A stretch of DNA of 64,000 bases from Streptomyces cyaneus (lineage in GTDB: Bacteria; Actinomycetota; Actinomycetes; Streptomycetales; Streptomycetaceae): NCBI RefSeq assembly GCF_004028635.1, contig NZ_RQJW01000005.1, positions 248,001 to 312,000 on the forward strand. The letters are read 5' to 3'. Positions 17,286-25,708 of this stretch are shown here, one piece after another; the stretch's first letter is position 1; each line of letters opens with the position of its first letter. The position numbers and the translations under genes were made by a program. The notes beneath the pieces are model-generated. The model searched no databases, had not been told where the DNA came from, and saw only the letters and a program-made list of their open reading frames with translations.

Positions 17286-17831
17286 GTGGAGTACATGAAT
17301 ACGGCATCGACTTCCGCACCACCCTCGCCGGCATCCGCGTCCTCGGCGGAACCGCGCTGGCTCACCGCCGACGAGCAGCGCGTATGGCGCGCCTACATCG
17401 ACGCGGCCACCCTGCTCGAGGACCACCTGGACCGCCAGCTCCAGCGGGACGCGGGCATGCCGCACGTCTACTACGGCCTGCTGGTCAAGCTCGCCGAGTC
17501 CCCGCGCCGCCGGCTGCGGATGACCGAGCTGGCCATGTACGCGAAGATCACCCGCTCCCGTCTCTCGCACGCCATCGCCCGGCTGGAGAAGAACGGCTGG
17601 GTGCGGCGCGAGGAGTGCCCCGACGACAAGCGGGGCCAGTTCGCGGTCCTGACCGACGCGGGCATGGAGGTGCTGCGGGAGACCGCACCGGGCCATGTGG
17701 AGGCCGTGCGCCAGGCGATGTTCGACCGGCTCACCACCGAACAGCAGAAGGCCCTCGGCGAGATCATGCGGATCGTCGCCGAGGGCCTGCAGCCCAGCGA
17801 AGCGGGTGCGGACCTGCCCTGGCTCCGCTGA
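17286..17831 (+). CDS. MarR-family transcriptional regulator
   Basis: 181 aa. Winged-helix MarR core at about residues 60-130 with LRMTELAMYAKITRSRLSHA and the wing ECPDDKRGQFAVLTDAG. The GTG at 17286 has AAGGAG 11 bases upstream; an ATG 9 bases later is the alternative. Divergent from the extradiol dioxygenase, which it most likely represses. Convergent with the downstream MFS gene, with a shared hairpin between them. Confidence 0.85.
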   Translation: MEYMNTASTSAPPSPASASSAEPRWLTADEQRVWRAYIDAATLLEDHLDRQLQRDAGMPHVYYGLLVKLAESPRRRLRMTELAMYAKITRSRLSHAIARLEKNGWVRREECPDDKRGQFAVLTDAGMEVLRETAPGHVEAVRQAMFDRLTTEQQKALGEIMRIVAEGLQPSEAGADLPWLR

Positions 17832-17879
17832 ACCGTTCGTTCAAGAAGCGTTCAGAGAGCCGGGGCAGGTCCTGGAGGT

Positions 17880-17914
17880 CGTACGTACGGAGCGTCCCCA
17901 TCCCCGTACGTACG
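17880..17914. terminator. Bidirectional terminator between MarR and MFS genes
   Basis: Perfect 11-bp stem (17880-17890 and 17904-17914) with a 13-nt loop between convergent genes. The arms are built of GTAC repeats. Confidence 0.6.
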
Positions 17915-17956
17915 CCAGGTTCCCGAAGGAGTACGGCCGTACGGTCGTCGTCGGCC

Positions 17957-19498
17957 TCAGTGCGCGACGACCGGCACCCGCACCTCGTCCTCGGCGCCCT
18001 CCTCGGAGGACGCCACCGTCGTACCGTCCGGGCGGCCGGCGTTGACGAGGGTCACGACGATGACCGCGGCGAGCGCCAGCATGCCGACGGCGAACCAGAT
18101 CGCGTTGGTGTAGCCGTGCACCATGCCCTCCAGCTGGACCAGCTGCTGCTGGGACCGGGAGCTCGCCGAGCCGATGTGGTCGGCGATGTAGGAGGTCGTG
18201 GCCGAGGCGGCGATCGTGTTCAGCAGGGCCGTACCGATCGCGCCGCCCACCTGCTGCGAGGTGTTGACCATCGCGGAGGCGACACCGGCGTCCCGGGGCT
18301 CGACGCCCAGGGTGGCCAGCGACATGGCGGGCATGAACGCCGTACCCATGCCGAGGCCGAGCAGCAGCATCGCCGGCAGGATGATCGAGGCGTACGACGA
18401 ACCGATCTCCAGCTGGGTCATCAGCAGCATGCCGACCGCGGCGACCAGGAAGCCGGGGCCCATCAGCGCCCGGGCCGGAACCCGGGTCATCAGGCGGGTG
18501 CCGATCTGCGTGGAGCCGACCATCATGCCGACGATCATCGGCATGAAGGCGAAGCCGGTCTTGATCGGCGAGTAGCCCTTCACGATCTGCAGGTAGTAGG
18601 TCAGGAAGAGGAACGTGCCGAACATGGCGATGATCGCGATGCCGAGCGAGAGGTAGACGCCGCCGCGGTTGCGGTCGGTGACCACGCGCAGGGGCAGCAG
18701 CGGGGCCTTGACCTTGGCCTCGGTGACGACGAACGCGAGCAGCAGGACTGCCGACGCGACGAACATGCCCACGGTCACGGAGTCGCCCCAGCCGTTGGAC
18801 TCGGCGCGTGTGAAGCCGTAGACCAGCGCGACCAGGCCCAAGGTGGACAGCAGGACGCCGGGGATGTCGAGCGGGTTGCGGTTGCGGCCGCCCTCCGGCT
18901 CACGGATGACGAAGTACGCGCCGAGCGCGGCGACGATCGCGAACGGGATGTTGACGAAGAACGTCCAGCGCCAGTCCATGTACTCGGTCAGCACGCCGCC
19001 GAGGATGAAGCCGACGGCGCCACCGCCTCCGGCGATCGCACCGTAGATGCCGAACGCCTTGGCACGCTCCTTGGCGTCCGTGAACATCACGGCGAGCAGG
19101 GAGAGTGCGGCGGGCGCGAGCAGGGCGCCGAAGACACCCTGGAGGGCGCGGGCGCCGAACATCATCGCCTCGTTGGTGGCGGCGCCACCGAGCGCGGAGG
19201 CCGCGGCGAAACCGATCAGACCGACGACGAAGGCGTTCTTACGGCCCCACAGGTCGGCGATCCGGCCACCGAACAGGAGCAGACCGCCGAAGGCCAGCGC
19301 GTAGGCCGTGACGACCCACTGGCGGTTGCCGTCGGAGATGCCGAGGTCCACCTGGGCGGACGGCAGGGCGATGTTCACGATGGTCGCGTCGAGGACGACC
19401 ATCAGCTGGGCGAGCGCGATGAATACGAGCGCTTTCCAGCGGTTGGCGTCACCGGACGTCGCCGGTGTGCCGGGAGCCTTTGCGGCTGTTTCAGACAT
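17957..19498 (-). CDS. MFS efflux transporter, DHA2 family
   Basis: 513 aa with about 14 membrane segments. Motifs: MVVLDATIVNIALPSAQVDL in TM1, GGRIADLWGRKNAFVVG in loop 2-3, and motif C with GGGGAVGFILGGVLTE. The ATG at 19498 is chosen over one 12 bases upstream; no strong site precedes either. It lies 164 bp downstream of a co-directional TetR gene, the likely regulator, with a 15-bp tandem repeat between them. Substrate unknown. Confidence 0.87.
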   Translation of the reverse strand: MSETAAKAPGTPATSGDANRWKALVFIALAQLMVVLDATIVNIALPSAQVDLGISDGNRQWVVTAYALAFGGLLLFGGRIADLWGRKNAFVVGLIGFAAASALGGAATNEAMMFGARALQGVFGALLAPAALSLLAVMFTDAKERAKAFGIYGAIAGGGGAVGFILGGVLTEYMDWRWTFFVNIPFAIVAALGAYFVIREPEGGRNRNPLDIPGVLLSTLGLVALVYGFTRAESNGWGDSVTVGMFVASAVLLLAFVVTEAKVKAPLLPLRVVTDRNRGGVYLSLGIAIIAMFGTFLFLTYYLQIVKGYSPIKTGFAFMPMIVGMMVGSTQIGTRLMTRVPARALMGPGFLVAAVGMLLMTQLEIGSSYASIILPAMLLLGLGMGTAFMPAMSLATLGVEPRDAGVASAMVNTSQQVGGAIGTALLNTIAASATTSYIADHIGSASSRSQQQLVQLEGMVHGYTNAIWFAVGMLALAAVIVVTLVNAGRPDGTTVASSEEGAEDEVRVPVVAH

Positions 19499-19587
19499 GG
19501 GGGTACCCACTTCGGGACTTCGTGATGGAAAAAGCGTGTCTAAAGGGGACGGCTCGTCGGCTGTGACGGCCGGTGAGATCCGGTGTA

Positions 19588-19647
19588 GTCACGACCGGTC
19601 CAGTGACGACCGGTGTTGTGACGGCCGGTGTAGTGACAGTTGTTGCG
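19588..19647 (-). repeat. 15-bp tandem repeat upstream of the MFS gene
   Basis: Units start at 19588, 19603, 19618 and 19633 (decayed), exactly 15 bp apart, consensus GTGACGRCCGGTGTW, with another copy at 19563. Several contain the palindrome ACCGGT. They fill most of the TetR-MFS gap and are candidate operators. Confidence 0.65.
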
Positions 19648-19662
19648 CTCTGAACTAATCGG

Positions 19663-20307
19663 TCAGGCCTGGCGCAGGTCCTCCATGGTCATCGCCGTGC
19701 CCGGCAGGACGGAGCGGGCCGGGGCCCGCAGCCCGTCCAGGAACAGCTGCAGATGGCGGTGGACATAGCGGTCGGCGAGGTCGCACCCGGTCCCGGCCGG
19801 GGGCCGGCTGAGCTGGGACGCGATGAGCATGACGTCCCCGACACCCACGTCGGAGCGGAGCTGGCCGGCTGCCTTGGCGCGGTCCATGATCTCCTCGGTG
19901 AGCTGCTCGATCCGCTCGCGCGCCGCCTCCAGATCCGGGTGGTTCGTGTCGAACGTGCTCTGGACCATCGGGCACAGCGCGCTGATCCGCTCGTCGGCAG
20001 CGGTGTGCACGAAGCGCTCCAGGGCTTCGAAGGCATCCCCGGTCGCCGCGAGCGCGGCTTCGGCCGCCTCCGCCGTACGGTCCATGACGGAGCAGACGAC
20101 CTCGCGGACCAGCGAGTCGCGGTCGGGGAAGTTGCGGTACACCGTGGCATTGCCGACGCCGGCCCGGCGGGCGATCTCGTCCAGCGGCACGTCGGGGCCG
20201 AACTCGACGAACATCTCCCGGGCGGCGGTGACGATCCGCTCCCGGTTGCGCAGGGCGTCGGCGCGCGGCCGGGTCGCCTTGCGCGCTACGGGGGTTGCGG
20301 TCTGCAC
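19663..20307 (-). CDS. TetR-family transcriptional regulator
   Basis: 214 aa. TetR helix-turn-helix at about 20-65 (IVTAAREMFVEFGPDVPLDE, then VGNATVYRNFPDRDSLVREV), with a TetR C-terminal domain resembling those of multidrug-pump repressors. The GTG at 20307 is supported by AGGAG 6 bases upstream; a longer frame from 20370 would run through the operator sites. It precedes the DHA2 pump on the same strand and probably represses it and itself. Confidence 0.87.
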   Translation of the reverse strand: MQTATPVARKATRPRADALRNRERIVTAAREMFVEFGPDVPLDEIARRAGVGNATVYRNFPDRDSLVREVVCSVMDRTAEAAEAALAATGDAFEALERFVHTAADERISALCPMVQSTFDTNHPDLEAARERIEQLTEEIMDRAKAAGQLRSDVGVGDVMLIASQLSRPPAGTGCDLADRYVHRHLQLFLDGLRAPARSVLPGTAMTMEDLRQA

Positions 20308-20340
20308 GGCGTACTCCTGAGTTGCGGTGAAGGGCGATCC

Positions 20341-20395
20341 GGGGAAGGTGTCCCCGTTTCGCTCGGACACATGGCTAAACGGGGAAGGGATCCCC
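20341..20395 (-). promoter_or_regulatory. Paired TetR operators
   Basis: Two perfect inverted repeats GGGGA-N5-TCCCC at 20341-20355 and 20381-20395. They share AGG in the spacer and are exactly 40 bp apart, upstream of the TetR start. Confidence 0.65.
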
Positions 20396-20423
20396 GGTTA
20401 TTTCCCGCACCGAAAAAGATTCC

Positions 20424-20441
20424 TTGTGACCTGAGTCACAA
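20424..20441. promoter_or_regulatory. Crp-type binding palindrome
   Basis: Perfect 18-bp palindromic site TTGTGAC-CTGA-GTCACAA. It contains the classic TGTGA-N6-TCACA and matches the Streptomyces Crp pattern GTG-N6-GNCAC as recalled. It lies between the TetR and M6 protease genes, about 124 bp before the protease start. Confidence 0.6.
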
Positions 20442-20564
20442 TCACGCTTCCTAAGAACCCACGTTCGGTCTCCTCCAGCGCGCGCCCGCGCACCCCTCGA
20501 CACAGGGTGATCGAGAGGGTGCAGTGCGCGTCCGGCGGGCTGCCATGGACTGAAGGGCCCATGC

Positions 20565-21845
20565 ATGCAGCCGAGCCGTCGGATACGCCCCCGCCGTGTG
20601 GCCGCCCTCGCCTCCGTGACCGCTCTGACCCTGGCGGTCGGCACCTCGGCAGGCACCGGGCACCTCACGGCGGGCACCCCGACGGCAACCGGAGCGGGCC
20701 CGATCTCGCTGGCCCGCTCCTCTCCTCTCGGTCCCTGCATGATCAGCGGCCGTCCGACGGTCCAGATGTCGGAGGGCGTACCGACAGCGCGCGGCTACGC
20801 CCGCTCCACCGGCACCGTCCGCGCCCTCACCCTGATGGTCGACTTCCCCGACGCGCCCGGACCCGGCAACGCGCTCGACCGTTTCGCGGAGTTCTTCCCG
20901 AAGACCCAGGAGTGGTTCCGCACCAGCTCCTACGGCCGCCTCGACTACCAGGCCCGGACCCCGATCTCCGGCTGGCTGCGCATGCCGAAGTCCTTCCGGG
21001 CGTACGGCATAGAGCGCGGCGCGCCCTTCGACCCCGGGTACCGGCAGCTGGTCCAGGACATCGTGGCCGCGGCCGATCCCAAGGTGGACTTCCGGTCGTA
21101 CGACTTCCTGAACGTGCTGGTGACGCCGAACGCCGGCCCGTCGGCCCTGGACACGGTCCTGTCGGTGTCCTTCGCCGGCAACATGGAGGCCCCGGTGGCC
21201 GACGGCGTCTCGGTGGCCAACGCCTCCTTCGTCTACTCCCGCCAGGACGACGGCTCCGGCACCTACCACCGCACCGGCTACCGGGTCCTCCCCCACGAGA
21301 ACGGCCACGTCTTCGGCCTGCCCGACCTGTACACCGCCGAGGGCGGGGGCGCGGTCGGCCACTGGGACATCATGAGCGAGGACTGGGGGGCCAACAACGA
21401 CCTGCTCGGCTGGCACAAGTGGAAGCTGGGCTGGCTGGACGCGTCGCAGGTCCGGTGCGCGACCGGCCCCGACCCGTCCGAGTACGCCCTGACCCCGCTG
21501 GCCGGCGAGGGCGGCCCCAAGCTGGTGTTCGTGCCGCTGGACCGCCGCAGCGGCTACGCCGTCGAACTGCGCACCCGCGAGGGCAACGACGAGACCGTGT
21601 GCCGCCCCGGCGTCCTGATCTACAAGGTCGACGCGGACGTGGACACCGGGATGGGCCCGGTGAAGGTCCACGACTCCCACGAGGACAGCGGCGGCTGCAC
21701 CCGCAGCCCGAACGTCCACGCCGAGCTGTCGGACGCGACGTTCGTGCCGGGGGAGGAATTCCGGGATACGAAGCGGGGGGTGCGGATTGCGGTGGTGGGG
21801 GCGGATGTGGGGGGTGAGTATCGGGTGCGGGTGTCTCGGGAGTAG
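20565..21845 (+). CDS. Secreted M6-family metalloprotease (immune inhibitor A-like)
   Basis: 426 aa. Basic N-terminus RRIRPRRVAAL and a hydrophobic core predict a Sec signal peptide. The catalytic zinc motif HENGHVFGLPDLY begins at His 244, and a Met-turn-like GHWDIMSEDW follows. The single-domain form is shorter than InhA. The ATG at 20565 has AAGGG upstream. A Crp-type palindrome upstream suggests growth-phase or carbon-linked control. The 3' flank (21846-22065) is G-rich and then repetitive. Confidence 0.85.
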   Translation: MQPSRRIRPRRVAALASVTALTLAVGTSAGTGHLTAGTPTATGAGPISLARSSPLGPCMISGRPTVQMSEGVPTARGYARSTGTVRALTLMVDFPDAPGPGNALDRFAEFFPKTQEWFRTSSYGRLDYQARTPISGWLRMPKSFRAYGIERGAPFDPGYRQLVQDIVAAADPKVDFRSYDFLNVLVTPNAGPSALDTVLSVSFAGNMEAPVADGVSVANASFVYSRQDDGSGTYHRTGYRVLPHENGHVFGLPDLYTAEGGGAVGHWDIMSEDWGANNDLLGWHKWKLGWLDASQVRCATGPDPSEYALTPLAGEGGPKLVFVPLDRRSGYAVELRTREGNDETVCRPGVLIYKVDADVDTGMGPVKVHDSHEDSGGCTRSPNVHAELSDATFVPGEEFRDTKRGVRIAVVGADVGGEYRVRVSRE

Positions 21846-21950
21846 GGGTGGGGGTGGTTGTGGGGATAGGGGTGGCTAGGGGGTAGGGGGTGGCGAGGCG
21901 GGGTGGGGGTGGCGTACCCGACGATCCGTACGTGCGGCGTGCCCGGCGAT

Positions 21951-22023
21951 CCGTACGCGCGCGTGCGTCCACGTCGCCGTACGCGCGCGTGCGTCCACGT
22001 CGCCGTACGCGCGCGTGGGTCGC
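21951..22023 (+). repeat. 26-bp tandem repeat in the IclR promoter region
   Basis: Two identical units (21951-21976, 21977-22002) and a third of 21 bp with the same first 15 bases, each starting CCGTACGCGCGCGTG. A related GATCCGTACGTGCGG stretch precedes at 21925. They end 43 bp before the IclR-type start. Confidence 0.75.
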
Positions 22024-22065
22024 ATTACGGTGAGAGCCTGCTGCGACCGCCGTACCGGAGAGCCG

Positions 22066-23754
22066 ATGCCCGCGAAGACGACCATGGACGCCGCCCGTGC
22101 AGTACCGGCGGAGGCGGTGACGCCGTTGATCCGTGGCGTCGCGGTGCTGCGGCGGCTGACGGAGGCCGGCGGGACGTTGAGCGCGAGCGGGCTGGAGCGG
22201 GCGACGGGGCTGGCCCGTTCCACGGTGGACCGCATCGCGTCGACGCTCGCGCGCATGGGGTACGTCCGTCTCGACGGCCGCGACGTCGTCCTGGCGCCCC
22301 GCGTGATGGAACTGGGGAACGCCTACCTGGCGGCCCTGGGCCTGCCCGCCCTCCTCTCCTCCCACGCGGACGCGCTCGCCGACGAGTTGGACGAGTCGGT
22401 GTCGCTGGCGGTCGGCGACCGCGACGGCATCCGCTTCATCCACCAGGCGACCCGCCGCCGAGCGATGTCCCTCAGCTTCCGCATCGGCGACCTGCTCCCG
22501 GCCGAACGCACCGCGCCGGGCCCGCTGTTCGCGACGGAGTGGACACACGCGGAGTGGCAGGCCTGGCGCGAGCGCCGGGCGGCGGACCCGCAGGACCGGG
22601 ACTTTCCCGCCGTACCGCCCCGGGAACACGCCTCGCCCGACGAGGACTTCGAGCGCCGGGCGCAGCACGCACGCAAGGACGGCTGGGCGCTGGACGACCA
22701 GTTGATCGAGCCGGGGCTAGTGGCCGTGTCCGTACCGGTACGGGATCCCCGCGCGGGCGGCCGTATCGCCTGCGTGGCGAACGTGGTCAGCCACACGAGC
22801 CGCCACACCGCCCCGGACCTGCGCGACACGCTCCTGCCCCGCCTGCGGGCGGCGGTGGCGAAGATGGAGCGCGAGCTGCGCGAGGCACCGCAGCCGCAGC
22901 CGCAGCCCGGGGCGGCGACGGCGGGCCTTGCGATCTGGACGGGCGCCTCCAAGCAGGAGCTGGGCAGGGAGTTCGTCGAGTCGCTGGCGCGCGGGCTGAC
23001 CGTACTGACCGCCTTCGGCGAGGGCAGGGCCGAGCTGACGCTGACGGACGTGGCCCGAGCGACAGGGCTGGCGCGGGCAACGGCACGCAGGGCGCTGATC
23101 ACGTACGAGCATCTGGGCCTGGTACGCCAGTCGGGCGAGCGGACCTTCGCCCTGACCCCGCGCGTGCTGTCGCTGGGCTACCCGCCCCTGTCCCGCACGT
23201 CCCTGTCCGAGATCGCGACCCCGCACCTGGCCGAACTCGCCGACCGGGTCCACGAGTCGGCGTCACTGGCGGTGCTGACGCCGTCGGGCGAGGAGATCCA
23301 GTACACGGCCCGGGCCGCCACCAGCCGCGTGATGAGCGTCAACATCACGATCGGCACGCGGCTGCCGGCGTATGCGACGTCGCTGGGCAGGGTGCTGCTG
23401 GCGGATGCCCCGGCGGGGGCAGGACAGTTGGCCGCCTCGCTGGGCGAGCTGCTCCCGCTGACCCCTCACACGATCACGGACCCCTCGGCTCTCGCGACGG
23501 TGCTGGAGGAGGTCCGGACACGCGGATACGCCCTGGTCGACGAGGAGTTGGAGGTGGGCCTGCGATCGGTGGCGGTGCCGGTACGCGACCGGACGGGCCG
23601 GGTGGTCGCCGCGGTGAACGTGGCGATGCATGCGGCACGGCGGTCGGTGGAGGAGTGCGTACGGGAGGTGCTGCCGGAGCTGCTGGAGACGGCCGGGCGG
23701 GTGGAGGGGGATCTGCGGGTGGCGGGGCGGTTCGCTCGGGTCGCGGTGTCCTGA
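22066..23754 (+). CDS. Tandem-fusion IclR-family regulator (two complete IclR units)
   Basis: 562 aa, about twice a normal IclR protein. Unit 1 (about 15-285) has an HTH around LERATGLARSTVDRIASTLA and an effector domain with DQLIEPGLVAVSVPVRD. A Pro/Gln linker follows. Unit 2 (about 300-555) has an HTH around VARATGLARATARRALITYE and a PcaR-like effector domain with MSVNITIGTRLPAYATSLGR. The family controls aromatic and other catabolism; no target is adjacent. The ATG at 22066 has GGAG upstream. Such double forms occur in Streptomyces. Confidence 0.87.
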   Translation: MPAKTTMDAARAVPAEAVTPLIRGVAVLRRLTEAGGTLSASGLERATGLARSTVDRIASTLARMGYVRLDGRDVVLAPRVMELGNAYLAALGLPALLSSHADALADELDESVSLAVGDRDGIRFIHQATRRRAMSLSFRIGDLLPAERTAPGPLFATEWTHAEWQAWRERRAADPQDRDFPAVPPREHASPDEDFERRAQHARKDGWALDDQLIEPGLVAVSVPVRDPRAGGRIACVANVVSHTSRHTAPDLRDTLLPRLRAAVAKMERELREAPQPQPQPGAATAGLAIWTGASKQELGREFVESLARGLTVLTAFGEGRAELTLTDVARATGLARATARRALITYEHLGLVRQSGERTFALTPRVLSLGYPPLSRTSLSEIATPHLAELADRVHESASLAVLTPSGEEIQYTARAATSRVMSVNITIGTRLPAYATSLGRVLLADAPAGAGQLAASLGELLPLTPHTITDPSALATVLEEVRTRGYALVDEELEVGLRSVAVPVRDRTGRVVAAVNVAMHAARRSVEECVREVLPELLETAGRVEGDLRVAGRFARVAVS

Positions 23755-23768
23755 GCCCGTTGAGGGGT

Positions 23769-24380
23769 TCAGCCGTCGTACGGCCTGACGGCACGACCCT
23801 CGCGCAGAGTCAGCCCCCACCAAGCGAGCTGGTCCAGCAGCACGGCGGCGGCCTTGGCGGTGCCGTCCTGGTCGTGCGGGCGGCCCTCGTCGTCGAACTT
23901 CTCCCAGGCCATGTGGAAGCTGACGGTGTCGCGCAGGGTCACGGCGTGCAATTCGGCGAAGACCTGCCGCAGCTGCTCCACCGCCCGCTGCCCTCCGGCC
24001 ATACCGCCGTACGAGACGAACCCCACCGGCTTGGCCCGCCACTCCCGGTAGACGTAGTCGATGGCCAGCTTCAGCGCGGCGGGGTACCCATGGTTGTACT
24101 CGGGCGTGACGACGACGAACCCATCGAGCCCGCCGATGCGCTGCGCCAGCGTCGGGGCGTCGTCCGGGGCGGCGGACCGCTCCAGGGTGAGCTTGAGTTC
24201 GTCGGCGAGAGCCGGTTCGGACAGATCGATGACGTGCGTCTCCATGTCGTCACGCCGACCGACCTCGGAGACGAACCACTGGGAGACCTTGTCAGCGAAA
24301 CGGCCGGGGCGGACGCTGCCGATGAGGACGCCGATCTTGAGTGGGGGGTGGGGAGTGAGGGTGCGCGGGGACTGGGACAT
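23769..24380 (-). CDS. NADPH-dependent FMN reductase (flavodoxin-like)
   Basis: 203 aa. The FMN-phosphate loop IGVLIGSVRPGRFADKVSQW is at about residues 16-35, and the second signature VVTPEYNHGYPAALKLAIDY is in the middle. Such enzymes reduce free flavin or quinones with NADPH. The ATG at 24380 excludes 27 poor upstream codons. The promoter holds a SoxR box, and S. coelicolor SoxR is known to control an NADPH-dependent FMN reductase, so this is a likely member of the redox-cycling-metabolite response. Confidence 0.9.
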   Translation of the reverse strand: MSQSPRTLTPHPPLKIGVLIGSVRPGRFADKVSQWFVSEVGRRDDMETHVIDLSEPALADELKLTLERSAAPDDAPTLAQRIGGLDGFVVVTPEYNHGYPAALKLAIDYVYREWRAKPVGFVSYGGMAGGQRAVEQLRQVFAELHAVTLRDTVSFHMAWEKFDDEGRPHDQDGTAKAAAVLLDQLAWWGLTLREGRAVRPYDG

Positions 24381-24446
24381 GGAAGTGCCTCGATTCCGGG
24401 TGGTCGGGAGAGTCCGCGATGCGGCCCCGGGTGGGCCCGCGCAAGC

Positions 24447-24477
24447 AACGTAAAATCTCAAGTTAACTTGAGGTCAA
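24447..24477 (-). promoter_or_regulatory. SoxR-type promoter (18-bp sox box, 19-bp spacer)
   Basis: Palindrome CTCAAGTTAACTTGAG at 24457-24472, one base from the 18-bp enterobacterial sox box. It sits between TTGACC (minus strand, 24472-24477) and TACGTT (24447-24452). The 19-bp spacer is the MerR-family hallmark. Confidence 0.8.
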
Positions 24478-24584
24478 GCGCGCCCCGGAACAGATCGAAG
24501 AAGATCGACGACGCGCGTCGCCGATCACCGACAACCGGGGCGAGCGCCGAGGGATGGATCCGCTACGCTGTCAGGGCACCTTCT

Positions 24585-24660
24585 GCCTTCGTAGCTCAGG
24601 GGATAGAGCACCGCTCTCCTAAAGCGGGTGTCGCAGGTTCGAATCCTGCCGGGGGCACCA
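24585..24660 (+). tRNA. tRNA-Arg (anticodon CCT)
   Basis: 76 nt including encoded CCA. Acceptor GCCTTCG pairs with CGGGGGC with two G-U pairs. The D-arm has GCTC/GAGC, the anticodon stem is CCGCT/AGCGG with loop CTCCTAA (anticodon CCT), and the T-arm is GCAGG-TTCGAAT-CCTGC. It is the integration target of the islands that follow: its last 43 nt before CA recur downstream. Confidence 0.95.
24616..24658 (+). repeat. Attachment-site core inside the tRNA (att0)
   Basis: 43-bp segment from the anticodon loop to the discriminator/CCA. It is repeated exactly at 29339-29381 and 39422-39464 and with two mismatches at 36125-36167. Left boundary of the island array. Confidence 0.85.
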
Positions 24661-24664
24661 GCAC

Positions 24665-24699
24665 AAACGGCCCGGACCGATCATGGTCCGGGCCGTTTT
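24665..24699 (+). terminator. Terminator of tRNA-Arg
   Basis: Perfect 14-bp stem (24665-24678 and 24685-24698), loop GATCAT, ending in TTTT. Also placed to stop the leftward FAH operon. A diverged copy with the same loop lies at 36174-36207. Confidence 0.85.
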
Positions 24700-24718
24700 G
24701 ACGGCGGTGTTTGACGGC
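24698..24718. promoter_or_regulatory. Putative integrase arm-type repeats, left end of island 1
   Basis: TTGACGGC at 24698-24705 and 24711-24718, start-to-start 13 bp. The same 13-bp period is seen for TGACATC pairs at both ends of island 3. Confidence 0.45.
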
Positions 24719-24763
24719 AGTCGCCTCTCAGGCGGCTGGCGGACGGCGCTCATCGCACGGTGG

Positions 24764-25708
24764 TCAGCTCCTGCGGCGGGCCGAGGACAGCGGCACGGGA
24801 GCGACGCCCTCGACGACGGTGTTGGTGATGGTGCCGATGCCCTCGACCGTCATGGTGACGGTGTCACCAGGCACGAGGGGCGGGGGTTCGAGGACGCCGC
24901 CCCGGCCCCAGAGTTCGGCCAGGCAGCCGCCGTTGCCGCAGGTTCCGGAGCCCAGGACGTCGCCGGGGCGGATCCAGGTGCCGCGGGAGGCGTACGCCGC
25001 CATCTCCTCGAACGTCCAGGCCATGTTCGCCAGTCGGTCCCGCCCGACCGTCTCGCCGTTGACGGCGACGGTGAGGGCGAGGTCGAGGAAGCCGTCGGCG
25101 TTGCGGTGGGGTTCCAATTCGTCGGCGGTTACGAGCCAGGGGCCGAGGGTGGTGGAGGTGTCCTTGCCCTTGGCCGGGCCGAGTTTGACCCTCATTTCAC
25201 GGCCCTGGAGGTCGCGGGCGGACCAGTCGTTGAGGATCGTGTAGCCGAGGATGTGGTCGCGTGCCTGCTCGGGCGTCAGATCCCGGCCCGCCTTGCCGAT
25301 GACGGCGGCGACTTCGAGTTCGAAGTCGAAGCGCTCGCAGGCCGGCGGTACCGGCACGTCGTCGTGGGCGCCGATCATCGCGTACGGGTTGGTGAAGTAG
25401 AACGCCGGTGCGGCGTACCACTCCTCGGGGACGGTGTCGCCGTATCCCCGTGCGACTCCCTCGACATGGCTCTCGAAGGTCATGTAGTCGCGAACGGTGG
25501 GCGGCTGTAGCGGAGGCAGCAGGCGCGCGTCGGTCAGGGGCACGGGCAGGGAGGCGGTCAGGGCGCGTTCTCCCGCCCCGCGCAGGGCCTCCTCGCCCTC
25601 CACGATCAGGTCCAGCAGGTCGACGGGGCGTTCGAAGGGGTGGAGCTGGTCGTCGGCGACGACTCCAGACTGCCGTTTCCCGTCGTGGACGAAGCTTGCG
25701 AACTTCAC
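24764..25708 (-). CDS. Fumarylacetoacetate hydrolase (FAH) family protein
   Basis: 314 aa. The FAH-fold core runs from about residue 80 to the end, with metal-binding FDFELEVAAVIGKAG (Glu residues) and GYTILNDWSARDLQGREM, then GSGTCGNGGC. The family includes hydrolases and decarboxylases of beta-diketo or oxalo acids; substrate unknown. The GTG at 25708 has GAGGGG upstream and overlaps the MFS stop by 4 bp, so it is the last gene of an MBL-MFS-FAH operon on island 1. Confidence 0.88.
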   Translation of the reverse strand: MKFASFVHDGKRQSGVVADDQLHPFERPVDLLDLIVEGEEALRGAGERALTASLPVPLTDARLLPPLQPPTVRDYMTFESHVEGVARGYGDTVPEEWYAAPAFYFTNPYAMIGAHDDVPVPPACERFDFELEVAAVIGKAGRDLTPEQARDHILGYTILNDWSARDLQGREMRVKLGPAKGKDTSTTLGPWLVTADELEPHRNADGFLDLALTVAVNGETVGRDRLANMAWTFEEMAAYASRGTWIRPGDVLGSGTCGNGGCLAELWGRGGVLEPPPLVPGDTVTMTVEGIGTITNTVVEGVAPVPLSSARRRS

